Assembly (NCBI RefSeq): GCF_947259345.1
Contig: NZ_CAMYLS010000019.1
Coordinates: forward strand, 62,001 to 126,000
Direction: 5' to 3'
Length of the DNA: 64,000 bases
From: an uncultured Maricaulis sp.
GTDB taxonomy: Bacteria; Pseudomonadota; Alphaproteobacteria; Caulobacterales; Maricaulaceae
The position numbers and the translations under genes are program-made. Of this stretch, positions 1 through 8,972 are shown piece by piece (the stretch's first letter is position 1; the number at the start of each line of letters is the position of its first letter). The notes under the pieces were generated by a model. The model ran no database searches, was not told where the DNA came from, and saw nothing but the letters and a program-made list of their open reading frames with translations.

Positions 1-1952
1 AAGCGGGGGCGGTGGCCCGGCCGTGCCGGGTTTGATGGCACATATCCCTGATCGAGCCAGTAGGGATTGTCCGGGTCATCGATCTGGTCTGACTCCACAC
101 CGACATCTCGGATCTGGCAGATCGAGCGCACGGGGCTGGATTGAAACAAGCGCTCTTGCGTGTTGGGGCCGCCATAGCCGGGGTGCGTCCCCTGATACAT
201 CCGCCCCGCAATGTCTTCGCATAATTGGCGATTGCGGGTTGTCGGCTCGGCACGCAGGTCCTGCAGCACGTCACGATTCTCGCACCAGTAATCGGATTGT
301 GCGCCGGTGAATGCGCCGTATAGGGTCTCGATATCCCGGCCGCGCACATCTGTTTCAGGCAGGGTCGCGACGGTTCCGCCAGCACCCTCGGTGACCAGTC
401 CGACCGGTTCGACATAGCTGGGCAAACCATAGGAACCGCCTTCCTGGAAGTCCCAGATCGTATTGGGATTGGCCAGATTTTCGAAGCCGAAGAGACTCGC
501 GACGCTGTGGGCGAATGAAATCATCTCGCCGCGCGCGACCTGCGTGCCTTCGGGCTCATCGCGGCCATAAAGCCAAAGCCGGGCCGCATAGGCGACCAGT
601 TCTGCCCGGTCGCCGACAACCTGGGTGGCACTGGAGAACTGATATTCGGCAAGGGTCGGGCTATCCCCGGGAACAGTGAAGTCCACCGCCGCAATCAAGG
701 CGATTGATCGTTCGGGGTTGGGGCCCAGCAGACCGGTCATCATCGACTCATTGGTCGCCCACATATTCCAGCAATCATCCCTGTCGATGACAGCAAAGTC
801 CGGCGCGGAAGCGGAGAGCGGGGCCTGATAAATGCCAAAGCCTCCCGCATCATTCGGGCCCAGCGCACGGATGACCTCGGACCAGCCCGCGCCCGCGCAT
901 TGTCTCAGGCCCGCCAGCTGGGTCGGGACATGAAGCGCCTGATCGGCAGCGTCAGAGTAATAGCTGCTCAGGCTGAAATTATTGTCCAAGGCGTCCTGGA
1001 AGCGTTCATCCCCGATTGCGGGGGTGGCTGGTCCGGCGCCGTCCGCCCGAACATGGCGATATTCCATCGGGATGGCGACATTGTCCGGCCCGGGCACAGG
1101 AGACGACATCGGGTCGGCCCGGGTCAGGAGAATTTGCATCCAGCGATGTTGATTGATCAGGGATTCCGAGCCGTGGATGAGCCCGGCAAGGCCGCCGATC
1201 AGGATGTGCTGAGGCAGGCTGACCGGCATCTGCTGTGGGTCGGGCGCGTCCCAGCGCTCCCACATATGGCCGATCGCCCACCGGTCCTGAAGGAAATGCT
1301 GGGCGTAGCCTTCATAGGCAAGCGCCAGCAATTCGGCCTCTTTCAATTCGTCCGCATAGAGTTCGCGTTCGGGCTCCGTCATCGCATCGCGCATCTCGCG
1401 GGCGCGACCGGCGAGGGCAAGCGCATTGCGGTGATGATGCGCGTACATCTCGGTCGCCTGCGATCCGAAATGGACCGAGTTCAGGCCTCCCAGCCAGCCG
1501 AAAAACTCATGGCAGCGCCACGTATAGGCGGAATCCCTAAAAGCTGGACAAGTCGTATTCTTGTTGAGCCAGTCATACATCGCATAGCTATAATCTGGTA
1601 GGCCGGCAAAATGCCCCGGTGGTGGGATGCGGCGTTCTTCGACATCGGTGTCCGGGTCATCTCCCGCACGGGCCGTCTCGGCCATTTCATCGGCCCGGAA
1701 ATGACTGGCGTTCAGATCGACGACATCCAGGGTCGCGCTGCCACCGCGTCCGAACAGCCGACGCAAATCGCCTGAAGGGTCGAGATAATCAAAGGTGTCG
1801 TCGCTGACATGGCTGTGTTCAGGCAGGCTGGCAGATGGTGCCTCCTGATAGATCGACATCCAGGGGTCGCCGGTGATGACGCGGGTATCCCAGGCCGTCA
1901 GCGCCAGTCCGACGGCGACCGGGACGGTCAGGGCGGCAAGCTTGCGGTTCAT
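1..1952 (-). CDS. Large secreted protein, PLC/P1 nuclease-like signature (3' end outside window)
   Basis: An open frame runs from an ATG at 1952 to the left edge without a stop, giving at least 650 residues. The first ~20 residues look like a Sec signal peptide (MNRK, then a hydrophobic run). Residues 145-235 are rich in His, Asp, Glu and Trp: HHH at 172-174 and a segment HFLQD followed by GHM, which places His219, Asp223 and His229 in the H-x3-D-x5-H spacing of zinc-dependent phospholipase C/P1 nuclease enzymes. That spacing and the secretion signal are visible; enzymatic identity is inference. The ATG overlaps the stop of the upstream lipoprotein gene by four bases (ATGA), so the two are probably co-translated. 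The C-terminal ~400 residues are not recognised. Confidence 0.75.
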   Translation of the reverse strand, partial: MNRKLAALTVPVAVGLALTAWDTRVITGDPWMSIYQEAPSASLPEHSHVSDDTFDYLDPSGDLRRLFGRGGSATLDVVDLNASHFRADEMAETARAGDDPDTDVEERRIPPPGHFAGLPDYSYAMYDWLNKNTTCPAFRDSAYTWRCHEFFGWLGGLNSVHFGSQATEMYAHHHRNALALAGRAREMRDAMTEPERELYADELKEAELLALAYEGYAQHFLQDRWAIGHMWERWDAPDPQQMPVSLPQHILIGGLAGLIHGSESLINQHRWMQILLTRADPMSSPVPGPDNVAIPMEYRHVRADGAGPATPAIGDERFQDALDNNFSLSSYYSDAADQALHVPTQLAGLRQCAGAGWSEVIRALGPNDAGGFGIYQAPLSASAPDFAVIDRDDCWNMWATNESMMTGLLGPNPERSIALIAAVDFTVPGDSPTLAEYQFSSATQVVGDRAELVAYAARLWLYGRDEPEGTQVARGEMISFAHSVASLFGFENLANPNTIWDFQEGGSYGLPSYVEPVGLVTEGAGGTVATLPETDVRGRDIETLYGAFTGAQSDYWCENRDVLQDLRAEPTTRNRQLCEDIAGRMYQGTHPGYGGPNTQERLFQSSPVRSICQIRDVGVESDQIDDPDNPYWLDQGYVPSNPARPGHRPR

Positions 1953-2548
1953 GGCTGACCCTCCTGCGGGCGACACGGACTTCCTGCGCTCAGGAATACG
2001 GCATCAAAGGCGGCCAGCTCGTCGGCCAGCCCGGACAAGCGGTCAAATTCATCCTTGCAGGACTGGTCGAACGGCGCGTCCGCGACACAGGCGGTGATCG
2101 TATCGCCGCCATCCGCGCAGGCGATAACGTCGCCCAGGGCATGGCCCCACCGGACAATCGCGTCATTGCGTTCCGGGTCGTAATGCACCTCGATCCCCGG
2201 TTCTCCATGGCCGCCGGAGATGGACCCGGCATGCACGCAGGTCGACGACCCGCCGCAGGGCGGGCGTGATTCCGTGGCAGCGAGGGTGTCCACCGTCACG
2301 CCTTGAGGGGCGGCCGGCGTCTCGGTCTCGGGGCGGTCAGGAGATTTGTCAGGCGCCGGCTGCGTCGCCGGTTCAGCGGCTGATTGCGGCTCTGCGACCT
2401 GTGAGATGTCAGGCTGGGTCTCGATCACCGGGGGCGCAATGGGGTCCGTCGTTTCGAGCTCGGCCGAGTCATCACCCCCGCTGCAAGCCGTCAGGACAAC
2501 CGCCATTAATCCGGCGAGCCCGAACCGCATTCTACCCGATGCCGCCAT
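1949..2548 (-). CDS. Hypothetical lipoprotein
   Basis: A 199-residue protein starting MAASGRMRFG, with a hydrophobic stretch and lipobox LTAC at about residues 18-21, so an exported lipoprotein. A Pro/Glu/Ala-rich linker of about 60 residues follows, then a C-terminal half with seven or so cysteines (CADGGDTITAC, QSCKDEF, SPCRPQ), suggesting disulfides. The frame is open further upstream, but the ATG at 2548 has GGGGA seven bases before it and puts the signal peptide at the N terminus. Its stop overlaps the start of the large secreted protein by four bases, so the two products probably act together at the cell surface. No family recognised. Confidence 0.7.
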   Translation of the reverse strand: MAASGRMRFGLAGLMAVVLTACSGGDDSAELETTDPIAPPVIETQPDISQVAEPQSAAEPATQPAPDKSPDRPETETPAAPQGVTVDTLAATESRPPCGGSSTCVHAGSISGGHGEPGIEVHYDPERNDAIVRWGHALGDVIACADGGDTITACVADAPFDQSCKDEFDRLSGLADELAAFDAVFLSAGSPCRPQEGQP

Positions 2549-2764
2549 CTGCATTTCCCCATTTGAGGACCAAACACTAGCAGCAGGGGGGCGCCATACA
2601 AGCCAGAGGCGAGGGTGGGGCGACGCCAATGAATTTAACGCGCTTGCAGAGCGGGTGTCGCGCTGCTTAGACTTGCTGGATAGCTGACGGCTGCCGTGGG
2701 CCAGGTCTTGGCCTGTCGCGAACATCCTGACGACTGACCTCGATCAAAGACACGGAAAAAACCC

Positions 2765-3238
2765 ATGCCCTACTTGCCTGTTCGGGAAGCGCTCAAGACC
2801 GCGGCTTCTGTACTTGTTGCCTTGATAATCACCACGTCGGTTGCCGCTCAGCGTGCAGATCCGAAAGCGCCTTTGGATGAATTTTTGAGCGCTCAGGTGC
2901 TCGAAGCACTGATCCTCGCGGGCCCGGACCATCCCATCGACCTGGAAGGTTCAGATTATGTCGGTGTGCTCGATGCGCAGGGCCTGTCACACAACTTGCC
3001 GGGTGTCCTGGCGAGTCTTTTCGGTTCACTGCCGACGGCCAATGAGGATGTCGGCGGTCCCAACCACGCGGAATTGATGGATAGCTGTGTGAGCGCCTCC
3101 GAGGCGTGCACGCTGAGCGTCCTCTATGTGGACATGTTCGATGGCGAGAGATCCGAGTCGGCGGTCATCCTGACATTCGAGCTCATTGACGGCCGTCTGG
3201 CGCCGACCGTACCGGTGCGGCTTGATCTCGCGGGTTAG
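2765..3238 (+). CDS. Small secreted protein of unknown function
   Basis: 157 residues with an N-terminal Sec signal peptide (hydrophobic run ending near VAAQ, about residue 29) and a mature part of about 128 residues. Two cysteines about nine residues apart (SCVSASEAC) may form a disulfide. The frame begins with ATG preceded by a short ACGGAAAA stretch as possible ribosome site. It is divergent from the lipoprotein gene and upstream of recO, with no tight coupling to either. No domain recognised; probably periplasmic. Confidence 0.6.
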   Translation: MPYLPVREALKTAASVLVALIITTSVAAQRADPKAPLDEFLSAQVLEALILAGPDHPIDLEGSDYVGVLDAQGLSHNLPGVLASLFGSLPTANEDVGGPNHAELMDSCVSASEACTLSVLYVDMFDGERSESAVILTFELIDGRLAPTVPVRLDLAG

Positions 3239-3356
3239 ATTTTCACGCGATCATGCCAGTTTTTTGCCGGTCGGGGTGGAGCGCCAATGGATCGTTTCGC
3301 GTGTATTCCGGCATTTGCTGGATGCTGCTTGGTGACGAGTCACCTACAACCACTCC

Positions 3357-4085
3357 ATGGAATGGCGTGATCAGGGTATAGTGCTGGCGGTTCGGCCGCA
3401 TGGCGAGACGTCGGCAATCGTCGAGGTTTTGACGGCGGAGCAGGGGCGTCATGCCGGGCTGGTGCGCGGAGCGCGTTCGCGCTCCATGCGGCCGATCCTG
3501 CAGCCGGGCAATCAGATCAATGTCAATTGGCGCGCCCGCCTGTCGGAACATCTCGGCATGTTCCAGATCGAGGCGGATGACCTCACCGCCGGCATGGTGA
3601 TGGAGGATCGCACTGCGCTGGCCGCTCTCAATTCCGCGTGTGCGGTTGCCGTGATGTGCTTGCCCGAACGCGAAGCCCATCCGCGCGTCCACCAGGGCTT
3701 CCAGCTGCTTCTGGGCGCCTTCGACAACCCCGATATCTGGCCGGCACTCTATGTGCGTTGGGAGGCAGGCCTGTTGTCAGACCTGGGCTATGGGCTCGAC
3801 ATGTCGGCTTGCGCGGTGACGGGCGTGACCGAGGACCTCACCCATATCTCGCCGCGCACCGGCCGTGCCGTCTGCCGCGAGGAAGCCGCCCCCTACGCCC
3901 CCAAGCTCCTCGAACTCCCGCCCTTCATGGCCGGCTCGGGCAAGATCGCCGAGGGCGATATCGCACGTGGCCTCGCCCTGACCGGCTATTTCCTGGAACG
4001 CCGCGTGTTATGGCCGATCGACAAGCAATTGCCCGAGGCGCGGGGAAGGTTGATGGCGGAGCTGGAGCGGGTGGGGCGGCTTTAG
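3357..4085 (+). CDS. recO: DNA repair protein RecO
   Basis: 242 residues, the usual RecO length. The N terminus (MEWRDQGIVLAVRPHGE, then EVLTAEQGRHAGLVRGARS) is the OB-fold of RecO, which binds single-stranded DNA; the helical C-terminal part follows. RecO loads RecA onto SSB-coated DNA with RecR in the RecF pathway. In many alphaproteobacteria recO lies next to parC; here an extra protease gene and a parC fragment separate them. The stop codon overlaps, tail to tail, the end of a small membrane-peptide frame on the other strand. Confidence 0.93.
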   Translation: MEWRDQGIVLAVRPHGETSAIVEVLTAEQGRHAGLVRGARSRSMRPILQPGNQINVNWRARLSEHLGMFQIEADDLTAGMVMEDRTALAALNSACAVAVMCLPEREAHPRVHQGFQLLLGAFDNPDIWPALYVRWEAGLLSDLGYGLDMSACAVTGVTEDLTHISPRTGRAVCREEAAPYAPKLLELPPFMAGSGKIAEGDIARGLALTGYFLERRVLWPIDKQLPEARGRLMAELERVGRL

Positions 4086-4177
4086 CGCTTTCTGCGTGAC
4101 CACTGAATGCCACCACCGGCGACAATGAGCACAAGCAAAATCACCACCCACCAGAAATCAGACCAAAGCGTTTCCAT
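4082..4177 (-). CDS. Putative 31-residue single-pass membrane peptide
   Basis: A short frame starts with ATG at 4177 and ends with TAA at 4084-4082. The ATG is preceded by GGAGGA with a seven-base spacer, a near-ideal ribosome-binding site. The product has an acidic/aromatic N terminus (METLWSDFWW), one hydrophobic segment of about 15 residues (VVILLVLIVAGGG) and a basic C terminus (SRRKR), predicting one transmembrane helix with the C terminus in the cytoplasm. It overlaps the recO stop by three bases, tail to tail. The site, membrane segment and charge pattern together make it look like a real small membrane protein. Function unknown; expression unproven. Confidence 0.6.
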   Translation of the reverse strand: METLWSDFWWVVILLVLIVAGGGIQWSRRKR

Positions 4178-4264
4178 GGAATAATCCTCCGTCAGATGCG
4201 TGAGAGGATCACCAACCGCGCTTGTTTCGACTAGGGGGACGCGTCGGTCGCCCGTCCCTTACTC

Positions 4265-4470
4265 CCCCACAGCTAATCCAGCGTCCGGCGCCTTCCTTGC
4301 TCGCCAGCCCTGAATTTACTGACCCAGACACGAATCAGCCAAGTGGGTTTCATGGGCGATCATTTTGATGCCGGCAGCGGGCATAGCATCGAGGAGAGAT
4401 CCAAGGAGGCGTTGCCGCGGCGATACTTCGCCTCTGCGCGCTCGACGATCTGCCCGTTCCGTGCTCCTGA
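4265..4470 (+). pseudogene. Decayed duplicate of the parC 5' end and leader
   Basis: This stretch aligns without gaps to 5978-6183, the leader and first codons of parC, at a constant offset of 1713 bases. By hand count the first 186 bases are about 83% identical. The copy keeps the ribosome site (AAGTGGG against AGGTGGG) and the ATG (4352), and reads MGDHFDAGSGHSIEE where parC reads [15 protein letters not shown]. After about 35 codons similarity ends, so only a fragment remains, with many amino-acid changes and no function expected. It lies between recO and the S41 protease gene, which is thus flanked by direct repeats. Confidence 0.8.
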
Positions 4471-4511
4471 AACCGGTCAGGCATTGATGAATTCGGCTCC
4501 AGTCGACGCGC

Positions 4512-5843
4512 TCAATCCGAACGCGGCGCGGGAGCTGTCATGCCGCCCTCGACCCGCAGGGCAAGCGCTTCGGCGCGTCCCGTTTCATACCCCAGGAAGT
4601 CGATCAGATAGTCCTCGCTGTCGGCAAAGCGGAAGGTGCCCGGCATGATCGGCAAGAGCTCCGTCGGATCGCGATCATCGCGCTGATACATCAGGCGCTC
4701 GCCTTCCAGCCAGACGCGGCGGGGACCGTACTGTCCGACAAAGGCCATGAGTGCGTGTGTGTCGGGGGTCCAGGGCGAGAAGCGGGCCGACAGGGGCGCC
4801 AGGAGCCAATCCGCTATCATCGCGGCATTGCCGTCATCGGACGTCTCGACGATGCGCTGATAGATTTCGAAAAGCCCGCGGTCCATGGCGTCGTCCGCGT
4901 CGATCTCGATATCCGGTACGACGCCGGTCCCGTCCCAGTTCGTCCCGGTGAACGGGCTGATGGAGGTCGCCGTCGGGATAAAGATGGAATAGCCCGTCGA
5001 GGCGAGGAAGAAGTCGCCGGGATTGCCGCCGCCCGCTGTGACGTCCCCGACAATGACGGCCCGACCCATGGCCTGAAGGTGATAGGCCAGCGCCTCGGCG
5101 GCTGACAGCGTGTCCGGGCTGACGAGGATGTAGAGTGGTACTTCAGGCCGGTGGCCGGCCGGGTGACGGGGCAGGGTGCGCATGTCCATGACCTCGCCGA
5201 CGCGGGTCCGGAATGTGTTGTAGTGCAATGCCTCGCCTTCAGGCAGGAAGTGGCTGAGCAGGTATTGCACCATGTCCGGTGCGCCGCCGCCGTTTTCGCG
5301 CAGGTCGATGATCACCGAATCCGTGTGGGCGATGAAGTCGAGCGCGGCATGCGCGGTCGGCTCGGCGACCTCGATCGGCGCGAAGCCCGTCAGGTTGAGA
5401 TAGCCGATATTGCCGTCGAGCACGCTGACATCCGCGAAGGCGAAATTGCGTCGGCGCAGGGATGCCCATCTGTCGGGGTCCGGTTCGGCTTCAGTCTCGG
5501 CGCTGGCCACGTCCGCCTGCGCCCACTCGGCGCGCGTCCTGGCAATCTCCTCAACGCCGCGCCATTGAATGTCAAAATGTCGATCGAGTGCCTGCAGGCG
5601 TTCGGTCAGCACAGCTGCGAGCTCGCCGCCATGACCGATTTCGCCTGCTTCGCGGGTCTCGGCGAAGCTCAGGAGAGTATCCTGGATCCGTGCGCCTGCC
5701 TCGGCGTCATAATACTGGTCCGCAATCAGGCGTCCCAGTTCGTCGATGGCGGCTGTACGCTGTGCGCTGTCGATCATGTCGTCCTGCGCCAAGGCGGCTG
5801 TGCCGAGACATGCCGCAGCGATTATTGAAATCACGGTTTTCAT
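4512..5843 (-). CDS. S41 family peptidase, exported
   Basis: 443 residues with a signal peptide (MKTVISIIAAACLGTAALAQ). The N-terminal part (IDELGRLIADQYYD) resembles the helical domain of IRBP-type S41 proteases; the S41 core follows with GNIGYLNLTGF, IIDLRENGGG and the catalytic-Ser region TLSAAEALAY, then GGNPGDFF. No PDZ domain is evident. The start at 5843 is chosen because GGAGG lies six bases upstream; the four extra residues of the longer frame would remove that site. Probably a periplasmic endopeptidase or carboxyl-terminal-type protease; substrate unknown. The gene is oriented against recO and parC and lies between two copies of the parC 5' end, suggesting it was inserted here. Confidence 0.85.
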   Translation of the reverse strand: MKTVISIIAAACLGTAALAQDDMIDSAQRTAAIDELGRLIADQYYDAEAGARIQDTLLSFAETREAGEIGHGGELAAVLTERLQALDRHFDIQWRGVEEIARTRAEWAQADVASAETEAEPDPDRWASLRRRNFAFADVSVLDGNIGYLNLTGFAPIEVAEPTAHAALDFIAHTDSVIIDLRENGGGAPDMVQYLLSHFLPEGEALHYNTFRTRVGEVMDMRTLPRHPAGHRPEVPLYILVSPDTLSAAEALAYHLQAMGRAVIVGDVTAGGGNPGDFFLASTGYSIFIPTATSISPFTGTNWDGTGVVPDIEIDADDAMDRGLFEIYQRIVETSDDGNAAMIADWLLAPLSARFSPWTPDTHALMAFVGQYGPRRVWLEGERLMYQRDDRDPTELLPIMPGTFRFADSEDYLIDFLGYETGRAEALALRVEGGMTAPAPRSD

Positions 5844-5977
5844 TCTGCCCTCCAAGCCTTGGCAGCCTGAATTACCGCGCGCCCTATCACCGCAATATGG
5901 GCACTAGCTGACGGTTGGGTCACGAAGCAGATCTGATCGGGCAGTGCTCGGGATCTGGTGCCGGAGTGCGGGACCTT

Positions 5978-6183
5978 CCCCACAGCTAATCCTGCGTCCG
6001 GACCCTGCCTTGCCCGTCAGCCCTGCCTATACTGGGACAAACACGAATCAGTCAGGTGGGCTTCATGGGCGATCATTTTGATCCCGACGGCGGGCATATC
6101 ATCGAGGAGAAGTTCGACGAGGCGCTGTCGCGGCGATATCTCGCCTATGCGCTTTCGACGATCACCCAGCGGGCCTTGCCTGA
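5978..6183 (+). repeat. Direct repeat: intact copy at parC, partner at 4265-4470
   Basis: The functional copy of the duplicated segment covers about 87 bases of parC leader and the first ~40 codons. Its partner is the decayed copy on the far side of the S41 protease gene, in the same orientation. Identity is highest around ACACGAATCAG and the ribosome site and start codon, and fades after about 6169. Confidence 0.8.
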
Positions 6184-8341
6184 TGCCCGCGATGGTCTGA
6201 AGCCGGTTCATCGCCGTCTCCTCTATGCGATGCGCGAGCTGAAGCTGAACCCGGACCAGGCGTTCAAGAAATCGGCCCGTGTGGTCGGTGATGTGATCGG
6301 TAAATACCACCCGCATGGCGACCAGTCGGTCTATGAGGCGCTGGTCCGTCTGGCCCAGGATTTCGCCTCGCGCTATCCGCTGGTCGAGGGGCAGGGCAAT
6401 TTCGGCAATATCGACGGCGATGGTGCTGCCGCCATGCGTTACACCGAAGCGCGCCTGACCAAAGCGGCGGAGCTGCTGCTGCAGGATATCGACCAGGGCA
6501 CGGTCGATTTCGAGGAAACCTATGACGGGTCCGAGCGTGAACCCCTGGTCCTGCCCGGTGCCTTTCCCAATCTTCTGGCCAATGGCTCGACCGGTATCGC
6601 CGTCGGCATGGCCACCTCGGTGCCGCCTCACAATGTCGCCGAGATTTGCGCCGCGGCCATGGCGCTGATCGACAACCCCGAAACCGAAACCGAAGCGCTC
6701 CTCAAGCACATCAAGGGGCCCGACCTGCCCACCGGCGGCACGATTGTCGAACCGCCCGAAGCGATCCGCTCGGCCTATGAGACGGGACGCGGTGGTTTCC
6801 GGGTGCGGGCCAAGTGGGAGAAGGAAGATATCGGTCGCGGCATGTGGCGCATCGTGGTCACAGAGATCCCGTACCTTGTGCAAAAATCCAAACTGGTTGA
6901 ACGCATCGCCCAGCTGATGGATGCCAAGAAACTGCCGCTGCTGGATGATGTCCTTGATGAGAGTACCGAAGATATCCGCCTGATACTGGAGCCGAAATCC
7001 AAACTGGTCGATCCGGACATGCTCATGGAGAGCTTGTTCAAGCTGACCGATCTGGAAACCCGGGTCTCGCTGAACCTCAATGTGCTCGACCCGAAGGGCG
7101 TGCCGCGGGTGATGAGCCTGCGCGAAGTCTTGCAGATCTGGCTCGAGCATCGCCGCGAGGTCGCGGTGCGGCGGGCCACGACGCGTCTGGCCAAGGTCGA
7201 GGACCGGCTGGAAGTGCTGGCCGGTTATCTCATCGTCTATGCCGATCTGGACGAGGTGATCCGCATCATCCGCTTCGAGGATGAGCCGAAGGCCAAGCTG
7301 ATGGCGCATTTCGAACTGACCGAGCGTCAGGCGGAAGCCATTCTCAATATGCGCCTGCGGGCCTTGCGCAAGCTGGAAGAACTTGAAATCCGCAAGGAAG
7401 ACAAGAGTCTGCGCGTCGAGCGCAAGAGCCTCCAGGAGCTGATCGGTTCTACGGCCCTGCAATGGGACAAGGTGCGTGGCGAAGTCACCAGACTCGGCGA
7501 GCTTTATGCCGAAACCACCCCGCTCGGCAAACGCCGCACCGTCTTCGACAAGGCGCCTGACATCTCCGGCGATGCGCCCATCGAGGCCTTCGTGGTGCGC
7601 GAGCCCATCACCGCTGTCCTGTCCGAACGCGGCTGGGTGCGGGCGTTGAAGGGTCATATCAACGACGTCACCGAGCTCAAGTTCAAGGAGGGCGACAAGT
7701 CGGCCTTCGCAGTCAAATGCGAGACCACCGACAAGCTCCTCATGTTCGCCACGGACGGGAAGTTCTACACGCTGGAAGCCTCGAAACTCCCGGGTGGCCG
7801 CGGCCATGGCGAACCGGTGCGCCTGCATGTCGATCTGCCGGACGACGCGGCGCCGATCGGTCTGTTCAAATACGATCCGGAGCGCACACTCCTTGTCGCG
7901 TCAGACGGCAATTCCGGTTTCCGCATCAAGGAAAGCGATTGCGTCGCCATGAAGAAGGGCGGCAAGCAGATTCTCAACCTCGCCGAAGGCGATGAGGCGT
8001 TCCTGTGTATTCCGGCAACGGGCGATCGCTGTGCCCTGATCGGCGAGAACAAGAAGCTGCTGGTTTTCGAGCTCGAGGACATCCCGGTGATGAGTCGCGG
8101 CAAGGGCGTCAAGCTGCTCGGCGGCAAGGGGGCCAAGCTGGCCGATGCAACCGTTTTCAATGCCGAGGACGGCCTGACCTGGCTTGATGGGGCGGGGCGT
8201 CGATTCAGCCTCGATGACTGGCATTTGTGGACGGCAAAACGGGCCCAGGCCGGCAAGATGGCGCCGCGCGGATTCCCACGTTCCCTGCGCTTCTCGCCGC
8301 GAGGTTCGGAATTCCTCGCTTCCCAGGCGAAAGCGGAATAG
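6065..8341 (+). CDS. parC: DNA topoisomerase IV subunit A (ParC)
   Basis: 758 residues, normal ParC size. The breakage-reunion domain is clear: [11 protein letters not shown], the YHPHGD region, [20 protein letters not shown] with active-site Tyr126, then the coiled gate ([13 protein letters not shown]) and a C-terminal wrapping domain. With ParE it decatenates sister chromosomes. The ATG at 6065 is chosen because AGGTGGG sits at the right distance and the duplicate keeps both site and ATG; a GTG at 6056 is less likely. In the quinolone-determining region, the residue aligned with Ser80 of E. coli ParC is Gln87 here, which may affect drug binding. Confidence 0.96.
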   Translation: MGDHFDPDGGHIIEEKFDEALSRRYLAYALSTITQRALPDARDGLKPVHRRLLYAMRELKLNPDQAFKKSARVVGDVIGKYHPHGDQSVYEALVRLAQDFASRYPLVEGQGNFGNIDGDGAAAMRYTEARLTKAAELLLQDIDQGTVDFEETYDGSEREPLVLPGAFPNLLANGSTGIAVGMATSVPPHNVAEICAAAMALIDNPETETEALLKHIKGPDLPTGGTIVEPPEAIRSAYETGRGGFRVRAKWEKEDIGRGMWRIVVTEIPYLVQKSKLVERIAQLMDAKKLPLLDDVLDESTEDIRLILEPKSKLVDPDMLMESLFKLTDLETRVSLNLNVLDPKGVPRVMSLREVLQIWLEHRREVAVRRATTRLAKVEDRLEVLAGYLIVYADLDEVIRIIRFEDEPKAKLMAHFELTERQAEAILNMRLRALRKLEELEIRKEDKSLRVERKSLQELIGSTALQWDKVRGEVTRLGELYAETTPLGKRRTVFDKAPDISGDAPIEAFVVREPITAVLSERGWVRALKGHINDVTELKFKEGDKSAFAVKCETTDKLLMFATDGKFYTLEASKLPGGRGHGEPVRLHVDLPDDAAPIGLFKYDPERTLLVASDGNSGFRIKESDCVAMKKGGKQILNLAEGDEAFLCIPATGDRCALIGENKKLLVFELEDIPVMSRGKGVKLLGGKGAKLADATVFNAEDGLTWLDGAGRRFSLDDWHLWTAKRAQAGKMAPRGFPRSLRFSPRGSEFLASQAKAE

Positions 8342-8417
8342 GTAGTGATTTGAACGTGCACCGACCGCGCAGGCCGGTGTGACATCTTCAGTTTTGCCCG
8401 CTCAAGGAGAGACAGGC

Positions 8418-8969
8418 ATGGATACCGGCATCATTCTTTTGCTCGTGATCATCGCCCTCGGCGTATTTTTGGTCATGGTCTACAACCGGCTGGTCGCGCT
8501 GCGGCAGACCTGCAACCAGGCCTGGGGCGATATCGATGTCCAGCTGAAGCAGCGCCATGATCTCGTGCCCAATCTGGTCGAGACCGTGAAAGGCTATGCC
8601 AGCCACGAGAAGGAGACGCTGGAAAATGTCATCAAGGCGCGCCAGACGGCGATTGATGCGACCTCGGTGAAGGATCTGGCCGGGGCGGAAAACATGCTCT
8701 CCGGTGCCTTGCGCCAGCTCTTTGCCCTGTCGGAGGCCTATCCCGACCTCAAGGCCAATCAGAACTTCATGCAATTGCAGGCCGAGCTCGCCGATCTGGA
8801 AAACAAGATCGCGGCCGCGCGCCGCTTCTTCAATAATGCGGTCAATGAGTACAACACCTCGACCGAGCAATTCCCGGCGGTCGTGATTGCCAATTCGATG
8901 GGCTTCAAGATGCGCGAATATTTCGAGGTGGCCGAGGCCGAGCGCGGCGCCCCGAAGGTGCAGTTCTAG
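8418..8969 (+). CDS. LemA family membrane protein
   Basis: 183 residues. One N-terminal transmembrane helix (MDTGIILLLVIIALGVFLVMVYN), then the LemA motif region (NQAWGDIDVQLKQRHDLVPNLVETVKGY) and the conserved end (FPAVVIANSMGF). ATG at 8418 has AAGGAGAG upstream. Only three bases separate it from the M48 protease gene; LemA-M48 pairs recur in bacteria and suggest a shared envelope quality-control role. The precise biochemical function of LemA is unknown. Confidence 0.9.
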   Translation: MDTGIILLLVIIALGVFLVMVYNRLVALRQTCNQAWGDIDVQLKQRHDLVPNLVETVKGYASHEKETLENVIKARQTAIDATSVKDLAGAENMLSGALRQLFALSEAYPDLKANQNFMQLQAELADLENKIAAARRFFNNAVNEYNTSTEQFPAVVIANSMGFKMREYFEVAEAERGAPKVQF

Positions 8970-8972
8970 GTC

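Noticed and set aside
900..1601. 233-codon plus-strand frame in the first 2 kb
   Set aside because: The other strand has an uninterrupted frame from 1952 to the edge with a signal peptide and metal-ligand motif.
4343..4648. 101-codon frame as a functional gene
   Set aside because: Its first 35 codons are a decayed parC start; the remainder is unrelated and overlaps the protease gene.
6017..7828. 603-codon frame opposite parC
   Set aside because: Shadow of ParC, no ribosome site, no domains.
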